Positions 1-5,420 of a stretch of DNA of 23,587 nt are shown here, one piece after another. The first letter of the stretch is position 1. Each line of letters starts with the position of its first letter. The translations under genes and the position numbers were made by a program. The stretch comes from a virus. The notes beneath the pieces were generated by a model, which was not told the origin of the DNA, made no database searches, and saw nothing but the letters and a program-made list of their open reading frames with translations. Location: IMG/VR virus record IMGVR_UViG_3300038416_000012, positions 1 to 23,587 of that record; one strand, 5' to 3'.

Positions 1-509
1 TTAAAGAGCTCTCTTAACCTGTCTTCGTACCACTGCCCAAATGTTTCAAACTCTACCTTTTCATGGTCTTTTACTGGTGAGTTTAATTCTGAAATCTCAG
101 CGTGCTTATACGTATCAACTTCGGGGGGTCTTACATCAACAGGGTTTCCGTGATCGTCATAGATAACTTCCATACCGATAGCACGTATAAGCTCAAGTCC
201 TGCGGTCTGGAATACACGTCTTTCGTCCGGTTCTTCATCGAGTAATGAAAGGGCTTCTTTAGAAGAGCCTATGATGCCATACTGCAAGATTAACCTCTTT
301 TCCGTATCGCTGAGCATATTCAGGACGAATAAGTCAATAACTCTCCATAATGGAATGCAAAGCAACTGTTCAATCGTAAGTAAATCCTTTATCGTATAGC
401 GTATCGAAACCGGCATACCACCTATGAAGATGGTCGTAAAGGGAAGGATTGTGCATCCTCTATGCACATCTTCGGTCTTTTCTAATTCGTCCATTTGTGC
501 GAATTGCAT
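1..509 (-). CDS. Partial gene after the tail terminator (possible tail assembly chaperone)
   Basis: This frame stays open from an ATG at 509 to the window edge, so the 3' end is missing and 169 residues are visible. The ATG follows the stop of the tail terminator gene by two bases (TAACCATG), which points to translational coupling. A second ATG at 494 is the alternative start, and neither has a strong Shine-Dalgarno. The product is soluble and mixed helical, acidic towards the visible end, with a hydrophobic stretch near residues 25-60. I recognise no domain. In many siphoviruses the slot after terminator and tube genes holds tail assembly chaperones (gpG/gpGT type), and that is a guess from position only. 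Confidence 0.7.
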   Translation of the reverse strand, partial: MQFAQMDELEKTEDVHRGCTILPFTTIFIGGMPVSIRYTIKDLLTIEQLLCIPLWRVIDLFVLNMLSDTEKRLILQYGIIGSSKEALSLLDEEPDERRVFQTAGLELIRAIGMEVIYDDHGNPVDVRPPEVDTYKHAEISELNSPVKDHEKVEFETFGQWYEDRLRELF

Positions 510-511
510 GG

Positions 512-1012
512 TTAGATTGGGTACGGCATTGTGCTAGGTATTCTGGTTAAGCGGATGACAAGCGAGAGTATCCTGCCTTGCACGTATTCGTCTACTTCAA
601 CCGGAGCCATAACGGGGCCGTGTGTAACCCAGCACTGGCCTACGGTAAAGAGCTCGCTGTCACCTGAGTTGAGTATGTAGTATTGTAAGGTCTTTTCCTG
701 CCTGTGGAAAATATCTCGTAGACGCATTGACCACATATTCATGTTTCGTGGGTCTGCTGTATCATAATCGTAAATCCGTACATCTCTATGAATATCATGT
801 CCAACTAGGTCTTTTGTATCATCCTCGACATCTGCTACGTTTGGTTCTGAAACGACAAAAGGTAAGGGTAATTTAGGTGGCGGCCCTGGGTCAACTTCTG
901 GAACTGGAACAAACGTAAACACTGCTGGATGACCTTGAAAGCTGTATAACCCCGCTTGCATCACAGGGTCTGCCTGAATCATTGCGACAATAGCGTAATC
1001 AAGTGCGTTCAT
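512..1012 (-). CDS. Tail terminator / tail completion-like protein
   Basis: This 166-residue protein begins with a helical segment (LDYAIVAMIQADPVMQAGLY). A proline-rich loop follows at about residues 35-50, then beta-rich segments that include PFVVSEP, RDVRIYDYD and LSLVIRLTRI. This layout resembles the DUF3168/gp17 tail-completion fold, which caps the tail tube and joins it to the head. Position supports the call, since it follows a gp10-like neck gene apart from the inserted TnpB element. Its ATG overlaps a TGA (ATGA) that ends an open His/Lys-rich frame just upstream. That overlap suggests the gene was originally coupled to an upstream gene that the insertion has broken. Assignment is by fold-like pattern, not by a diagnostic motif. 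Confidence 0.68.
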   Translation of the reverse strand: MNALDYAIVAMIQADPVMQAGLYSFQGHPAVFTFVPVPEVDPGPPPKLPLPFVVSEPNVADVEDDTKDLVGHDIHRDVRIYDYDTADPRNMNMWSMRLRDIFHRQEKTLQYYILNSGDSELFTVGQCWVTHGPVMAPVEVDEYVQGRILSLVIRLTRIPSTMPYPI

Positions 1013-1107
1013 TCTTTCTTCTTGTGTTTCGTTTTCGTCTTTTTATGCGTGTGGTGGCTTTTCTTATGTGTGTGTTTTGTCCTCGCTTTGTGGACGCTGT
1101 GCTTGTG
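1009..1107 (-). pseudogene. Orphan His/Lys-rich C-terminal tail cut off by the TnpB element
   Basis: Directly after the TnpB stop codon, in the same frame, 32 codons run open and encode an extremely basic stretch with repeated HK, HKK and THKK units, ending in KKKE. The terminating TGA overlaps the ATG of the tail terminator gene as ATGA, the usual coupling arrangement in this operon. There is no start codon of its own. The simplest reading is that this is the 3' end of the gp10-like gene (2334-2690), which ends unusually soon after its conserved LRPA motif, with the mobile element inserted between the two parts. It could instead be non-coding A-rich flank that is open by chance. Confidence 0.5.
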
Positions 1108-1230
1108 TCAATTACCCACGCTAAAGCTGTGGGCTTGTATCTCCTTCGACTTCTTTAGGGATACAATAGGCTGATTGACTACAGCCCTCGAAGCAATATT
1201 CTTAGCCGCGTTTATATCGGCGTTTTCAGT
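1090..1230 (-). ncRNA. Probable omega/reRNA region at the TnpB element right end
   Basis: TnpB proteins use an RNA transcribed across the 3' end of their own gene and the element right end. Within the last codons of tnpB lies an imperfect hairpin, CCCAC-a-GC-TTTA-GC-GTGGG (minus strand, 1133-1115), of the kind seen at IS200/IS605 right ends. The guide would be the bases just beyond the right end, at or just below 1107, inside the viral flank. Boundaries are inferred from the family and no promoter was identified. Confidence 0.4.
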
Positions 1231-2232
1231 GTGTCCACACGCAACGCAAACAAACTCGCTCTGTGTCTTGCGGTTCTTCTTGTCGATGTGTCCACAACAC
1301 GAGCATTGCTTCGACGTGTATTTCGGGTCAACTACAAAAGTAGGAACCCCGTTCAACTGCGCTTTGTAGTCGATGAATTGGCGCAGTTGTCCGAACGCCC
1401 ACTTACCTAGTCTCCCTCGTTGAGCCTTTCTAACCGTTACCTGAGAGCGTATATGCGTCAAATCCTCTAACGCTATCACCCTCTTTGTGTCTTTGGCTAT
1501 TCCTACGATTATCTTAGAAATACAATGATTAAGGTTCGTTTTGAACTTGCGTTCTTTTCCGCTTGTCCGCTTTAGATGTCGCTTCGCACTCTTGGTTTCT
1601 TTCGACTGAAGCGCTGACTTCAGTTTAGTGTATTTCACTCGCACGTTATCGGCTTTCTCTCCGCTGAAGTGCTGACCGTCGCTTGTGGTTGCTATGTTGA
1701 CGAGTCCTAAGTCCACGCCTAAGCAGCCTTCCGCATTGTATTGCACATCCTCATCAACCTCAACAACCACACAGAGATAGAACGTGCCTTTTTGGAGTAT
1801 CAAGTCGGCTTGCCCTCTGATTCGTCTTTGGTCAAGTTGAGCATACTCGCCAACCGAGAACGGGATAAGGAGCCGTCCGCTGAGTGTCAGAATTGAAACC
1901 GCATCGAGTGACTTGAACGATAATATTCTTTGGTCATAAACGACGGCGCTGTGCGGTTTGAATGTATGAAGTTCTTGCCGATGCCCTTTGCCTCGATATG
2001 ACTCTGAGACTTTGGCTATCGCTCTGACCGCTAACTGTGCCGATAAACCGTAGGTATCTCGAATATAACGATAATGCTGCTTTTGAAGCGTCCGCTTGCC
2101 GAATACTCGCTCTTGATATGAAGCAGACGAAACGTAGTTGCACGCCTCATTGAACCGTTCCATAGTGGTTAAGAGGGCTTGCCGTTGCTCGTCGGTTGGA
2201 TTGAGCTTTGCTTTGACGGTTAAAAGCATCAT
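1108..2232 (-). CDS. tnpB: TnpB RNA-guided endonuclease (IS200/IS605 family)
   Basis: This 374-residue protein has the full TnpB architecture: an N-terminal wedge/REC region (to about residue 165), then a split RuvC nuclease. The RuvC acidic residues are present as GVDLG (D174), ALEDL (E256) and NADINAAKN (D339). Between the last two lies a zinc ribbon with CSCC at 310-313 and CVAC at 329-332. Length is typical and no inactivating change is visible, so it is probably active. Such proteins cut DNA beside a short element-specific motif using an RNA from the element's right end, which helps the element persist after TnpA excises it. No tnpA is in the window, so movement would need one in trans. 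The start is ATG-ATG with no clear Shine-Dalgarno. Confidence 0.93.
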   Translation of the reverse strand: MMLLTVKAKLNPTDEQRQALLTTMERFNEACNYVSSASYQERVFGKRTLQKQHYRYIRDTYGLSAQLAVRAIAKVSESYRGKGHRQELHTFKPHSAVVYDQRILSFKSLDAVSILTLSGRLLIPFSVGEYAQLDQRRIRGQADLILQKGTFYLCVVVEVDEDVQYNAEGCLGVDLGLVNIATTSDGQHFSGEKADNVRVKYTKLKSALQSKETKSAKRHLKRTSGKERKFKTNLNHCISKIIVGIAKDTKRVIALEDLTHIRSQVTVRKAQRGRLGKWAFGQLRQFIDYKAQLNGVPTFVVDPKYTSKQCSCCGHIDKKNRKTQSEFVCVACGHTENADINAAKNIASRAVVNQPIVSLKKSKEIQAHSFSVGN

Positions 2233-2282
2233 AGATTATATGGCTCTATAAGTAATTAAGTTTCGTGTTAGACGCGATTCCT

Positions 2283-2303
2283 CCCGCCGTTGAAACGAAC
2301 GGG
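2283..2303 (-). repeat. Left-end subterminal hairpin of the TnpB element
   Basis: On the minus strand CCCGTT and AACGGCGGG pair around a CGTTTC loop, with one bulged base. The flanks GAGGAAG and AGGAATC resemble hairpin flanks of IS200/IS605 ends. It lies in the 101-base gap upstream of tnpB, where a left end is expected. Confidence 0.55.
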
Positions 2304-2333
2304 CTTCCTCGCTCGAATATTTGTGACATCCTC

Positions 2334-2690
2334 TTAGAGTTTACCCATTACTTGAGCCATTGCTGGCCTTAGATACGGCTGCGCTGCCATCTTTGAAGTT
2401 CCCTCCTCCAAAAACAGAGCATACGATTTCCAACGCGACTGGTCTTTAGTCGGCGCGTCATACACAACGTACCAAATCCCTTCACCTACCGCACTGCCTA
2501 CCTCTTCAATATGCCCTGATTCTTTAAGGGCACCAGTATCAACCGGAACAAGGTCTTGAGATGCTTCGTATATTTCTTGGGCTTTCTCTCTACAGAAGGG
2601 GTCGAACATCTGTTGTGAGACGAGTTGCGTGGCTGCGGTGCCGTCAATATCAGATTCCAAATCGGCGGTGATATTCATGCTACTAGCCAT
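2334..2690 (-). CDS. HK97 gp10-like neck/tail-joining protein, probably C-terminally truncated
   Basis: The 118-residue product has the core gp10-like pattern: a helical stretch (REKAQEIYEASQ), then LVPVDTGALKES at about residues 48-59, an IWYVVYDAP beta strand, YALFLEEGTSKM, and the closing AAQPYLRPAM at about 102-111. Members of this family act at the head-tail interface during assembly. The ATG overlaps the end of the upstream gene by eight bases and has an upstream GAGGGT Shine-Dalgarno. The protein stops six residues after LRPAM, shorter than I expect for the family, and the TnpB element begins right there. The His/Lys-rich frame at 1009-1107 is a candidate for its lost tail. Confidence 0.82.
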   Translation of the reverse strand: MASSMNITADLESDIDGTAATQLVSQQMFDPFCREKAQEIYEASQDLVPVDTGALKESGHIEEVGSAVGEGIWYVVYDAPTKDQSRWKSYALFLEEGTSKMAAQPYLRPAMAQVMGKL

Positions 2691-3033
2691 TGACTACCCT
2701 CACTTCACCTTCGAACAATCCTCGATTGTTGCCTGCCGCATCGACAGCTTCGGCAATGTGTTTATAATACCCATTCGTGATTCCAACCGATTCAGGCCCG
2801 TTTAATATGACTGTAACCCATCCAGTAGGGGTATTAACCGTAATTTCTCCATTTGTAGATGTTCTTGTTATTAGTGTAATTTCTTTGACACCTAATAGTC
2901 GCCATGTAATACTATATGTAGCAAGGTTAGGGTCGAGTATTGTATTGTTGTTATCGGTGTACACGGGAGCTGTGATCTGTGTGTATTCCCCTACGGTGAT
3001 TGGTGGATCAATAATATCCTGATGCCGTTTCAA
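2683..3033 (-). CDS. BppU-like beta-sandwich structural protein
   Basis: This 116-residue, all-beta protein has the pattern of the phage BppU N-terminal domain: an early VGEYTQITAPVY strand, a central ITWRLLGV strand, INTP-type turns with GWVTVIL, then GYYKHIAEAVDAAGN and a final GLFEGEVRVV strand. That domain anchors receptor-binding assemblies and also occurs in other virion beta-sandwiches. The start is TTG, one base after the previous stop, preceded by GGGGGT; no closer ATG is available. It is a distant paralogue in fold of the 121-residue protein at 3238-3603, so two such domains are encoded almost side by side. Confidence 0.68.
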   Translation of the reverse strand: MKRHQDIIDPPITVGEYTQITAPVYTDNNNTILDPNLATYSITWRLLGVKEITLITRTSTNGEITVNTPTGWVTVILNGPESVGITNGYYKHIAEAVDAAGNNRGLFEGEVRVVNG

Positions 3034-3034
3034 T

Positions 3035-3241
3035 TTAATTACCCCCTACAAGTTGTATCGTTTCAGATGATGATGCAGATAATATCGTGGTTTCAGATGA
3101 TGATGCTTCCAGACATATTTCTGTAAAGCCACTAGGTAGCTCGACCCACTCAAGATAGAAGTCCGCTCCGCTTATATATTCGGCTCTGCCTTGCATCACG
3201 GATTCAAGTGCGGCCATTTGGTACACCGGGAAGCTTCTCAT
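3035..3241 (-). CDS. Small structural protein with a duplicated ASSSET segment
   Basis: The product has 68 residues. The start overlaps the preceding stop as ATGA, which supports translation. The N-terminal half is helical and then aromatic (GADFYLEWVELPSG). The C-terminal quarter contains two ASSSET copies ten residues apart, encoded by a near-perfect 30-base tandem repeat. I recognise no family. Its place between two BppU-like genes suggests a virion accessory piece. Confidence 0.6.
   Translation of the reverse strand: MRSFPVYQMAALESVMQGRAEYISGADFYLEWVELPSGFTEICLEASSSETTILSASSSETIQLVGGN
3060..3106. repeat. 30-base-period direct repeat
   Basis: The 17 bases gtttcagatgatgatgc occur at 3060-3076 and 3090-3106 with identical sequence, exactly 30 bases apart, and the codons between are also related. 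The repeat is in frame and gives the duplicated ASSSET peptide of the surrounding small gene. Copy-number change here would not break the frame. Confidence 0.85.
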
Positions 3242-3603
3242 ACCAGCCCCACTGTGTCGGATTGCGTTATAGTGAATGAACCGGAGAATAGGACTTCCTC
3301 TGCACTCCCGAGCGCCGCTCTTGCTTCGTGATACAATACCTGACCGCCCAATGTCGCCGTGTCAGCGGGCAACAACTGAATATTAAACACGCCGCCCGTT
3401 GGATCAGTAAGTGAGATTTGCGTTGGATCAACGCTCGTCTTTGTTACCAGTGGTGTAGAACTAACATTCGCCGCGAGAATCCATACGATCGACATATCGG
3501 TGATGTCCATCGGCGCTCCGGCTTGCTGAACAACGCACCATATCGGATGTGTCGTCCCCGCATAGAACGGCGGATCTCCTGAGACCGGAATATTAACTAT
3601 CAT
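3238..3603 (-). CDS. BppU-like beta-sandwich structural protein
   Basis: The 121-residue product fits the BppU N-terminal pattern closely: PPFYAGTTHPIWCVVQQ, then APMDITDMSIVWILAA, a TDPTGGVFNIQLLPADTATL segment, GQVLYHEARAAL, and a final LFSGSFTIT strand. The domain is known as an attachment module in phage baseplates and neck-linked fibres. The ATG directly follows the TAA of the upstream gene. The context with fibre-like genes upstream suggests it anchors or decorates part of the adsorption apparatus. Confidence 0.73.
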   Translation of the reverse strand: MIVNIPVSGDPPFYAGTTHPIWCVVQQAGAPMDITDMSIVWILAANVSSTPLVTKTSVDPTQISLTDPTGGVFNIQLLPADTATLGGQVLYHEARAALGSAEEVLFSGSFTITQSDTVGLV

Positions 3604-3891
3604 TTACATCCACTCTTTGCGTTCTATTGTTGCCGAGGACGCGGCGGTCATAAAGTAAAACACGACCGCGACCGAGTAGTCTAATATTTGTGCATCAACG
3701 TCTCCGGGTTCTAATGTGAAACTCCCGCTGCCGTCGTTGTTACATTCCCAAACGTCCGAGCCGCCGGAGTTCCTAAACGCGACGCCCTTGCGCCCCGTCA
3801 ACGGTGAAGGTTCTGTCTTTGGATTGTCGGAACTCAAGACGGTGATTGTTGTATATTTTGGCGTTTGCGTTGCAGTAATTGGATCTACCAT
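3604..3891 (-). CDS. Small beta-sandwich virion protein
   Basis: The 95-residue product follows a pattern common in small phage structural proteins: a strand with a KGVAFRNSGGSDVW core, a GSGSFTLEPGD turn that resembles the 'pG' motif of such proteins, and a closing VVFYFMTAASSATIERKEW strand. Start ATG at 3891 has a good GAGGTGA Shine-Dalgarno that overlaps the stop of the PHP-like gene. It is probably a fibre- or capsid-associated protein, but I cannot name a family with confidence. Confidence 0.65.
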   Translation of the reverse strand: MVDPITATQTPKYTTITVLSSDNPKTEPSPLTGRKGVAFRNSGGSDVWECNNDGSGSFTLEPGDVDAQILDYSVAVVFYFMTAASSATIERKEWM

Positions 3892-3902
3892 TTATTATCA
3901 CC

Positions 3903-5411
3903 TCATCCGGCCAACCGGACGTTAAATAATCCTTCGATGTTCGATGCGTTCCCCGTATCCCAATCAACATAAATCGTATCTGACGGGAGAACCACAAAGG
4001 GAGTTGTCCACGCTTCACGAATGACCCCATTTGTCGTGATCTGTTGCACATACAAGCGCACATATACCTCATCGCCGGTTACTGTGTACGTGTCCTGCGT
4101 CACGTTTGGGGTTGTTTGTACAACGCCGTCGGCGCAAATCCAATAAAACGTCGTTGGAAGTTTTGCGGCAGCCCCATAATTTGTACCTATCGTGATTTGG
4201 TTACCGGAAACGGTAATCGGAGAAAGGTGTATATTGGAATTGCCGTGTCCTCCAAACCACGCGACGCTGTTTCCCGCCGCGAGACTATCATGCATCTCTT
4301 CGACCGTGAGAGAATCCGCGAAGATTTCAACTCCAAAAAAACCCACGGCATTAAAGTTAAAGTTTGAATCTTCTGCGCTAGATGGCGCCGGGAACTTCTT
4401 TCCCGCCGGTATTAAAATTGAGAGTACCGCATCCCAAAATACTTGGGCATTGCTTGTAGGAGACAATGTATCAGGTGCTTCGTCGTTTTTTACCTCAAAC
4501 AAGTCGTATGCAACTGTAGCAAGTTCTTGCGGCGTGGCAGGCACTTGCGGAATCCACGCGTGCGCCGCCTGTGCTAAACATCCTATTGAATGTAAGTGGT
4601 CTACATAGGTAGCCAGTGTCACCAAACCGGTATCAAAATCTACCCAATCAGTCTGATTTCCAACGCAGACCGTGTGAGTCCAGTCTCGGCCGCCGACTAC
4701 ATAGTGGTCGTCCACTTCCTCCGTTGCGTACGTCCATATCATACCGGATAAATCCCGTTGCGACTGATCTACGATGTACCGAACAAAGAACAGCGTACCA
4801 GTATCAGGTACGTTATTTGGGTCGAGAAATGTGAGCGTTATTTTATAACGACTGCGCGGAACGCCATTAAAGTTATTTGTGGGCGTTGTTGTACCTACAA
4901 AGTCAGTTCCTTCGTGCCATACGTAGTTTGCAACGCCGTTCTTTTGACCAATAACTGTGCCACCGAGGACATCTTGCCCCCAATTCGCGGACATTGCCCA
5001 ACCATTAGCGTGACTCGGCATCGGAGAGCCTAAAAAGCAAAAGTTCCAACCATCTTCGCTATCGGTAGCGTTGTGCATATCGTAGCTTAACTGGTTGGCA
5101 ACCATCGTGAACAGGTCAACATTCTGCAAATTGATTTGCATATCCCCCGGTTCACTTCCACGCTGTGAATAGCCTACTGTCGCTGTTCCTACGTCACAAC
5201 CGGGGGGGATATTCATGCCGTGCGCCGAGAAGTTAACGTACTGAACCCCTAGCGCCTTATGCATTTCGATTATCTCACCTAATAGCCACACACCATCGTC
5301 TCCCGGCCCCGCAGAAGATGGAGTAAACCGTTCCGGTCCGACGTGAACGTGAAATGTGCCGGAATAAAAGTTCGCTTTGGGCTTATACGGGTTTATTATC
5401 GTGACCGGCAT
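3903..5411 (-). CDS. PHP-phosphoesterase-like virion protein
   Basis: The 502-residue protein carries the spaced elements of a PHP domain: HVH at residues 21-23 after YSGTF, GVQYVNFSAHG (H64) in place of the usual DH strand, GCLAQAAHAW (H284), LFEVKN (E306), AGKKFPAPSSAEDSN (D348) in place of GSDAH, and MHDSLAAGNSVAW near 373-385. PHP domains are metal-dependent hydrolases with a beta/alpha barrel. Several metal-ligand positions are altered, so activity is uncertain. About 180 residues (70-250) of beta-rich sequence interrupt the domain, and the last 115 residues look like a beta-sandwich. It sits between a beta-helix fibre and small BppU-like genes, so a virion enzyme or binding role is likely. 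GAGG precedes the start. Confidence 0.66.
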   Translation of the reverse strand: MPVTIINPYKPKANFYSGTFHVHVGPERFTPSSAGPGDDGVWLLGEIIEMHKALGVQYVNFSAHGMNIPPGCDVGTATVGYSQRGSEPGDMQINLQNVDLFTMVANQLSYDMHNATDSEDGWNFCFLGSPMPSHANGWAMSANWGQDVLGGTVIGQKNGVANYVWHEGTDFVGTTTPTNNFNGVPRSRYKITLTFLDPNNVPDTGTLFFVRYIVDQSQRDLSGMIWTYATEEVDDHYVVGGRDWTHTVCVGNQTDWVDFDTGLVTLATYVDHLHSIGCLAQAAHAWIPQVPATPQELATVAYDLFEVKNDEAPDTLSPTSNAQVFWDAVLSILIPAGKKFPAPSSAEDSNFNFNAVGFFGVEIFADSLTVEEMHDSLAAGNSVAWFGGHGNSNIHLSPITVSGNQITIGTNYGAAAKLPTTFYWICADGVVQTTPNVTQDTYTVTGDEVYVRLYVQQITTNGVIREAWTTPFVVLPSDTIYVDWDTGNASNIEGLFNVRLAG

Positions 5412-5420
5412 CTCACACCC

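Larger units (their letters stand above)
1108..2333 (-). mobile_element. IS200/IS605-type TnpB-only element, about 1.2 kb
   Basis: The element holds one intact tnpB flanked by imperfect subterminal hairpins: one at the end of the gene (1115-1133) and one upstream of the start (2283-2303). It separates two structural genes that are otherwise tightly packed. IS200/IS605 elements carry hairpins near both ends and insert without target duplication, so the exact ends cannot be read from this sequence alone. The left end probably lies near the stop codon of the gp10-like gene and the right end near the tnpB stop. Confidence 0.72.
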
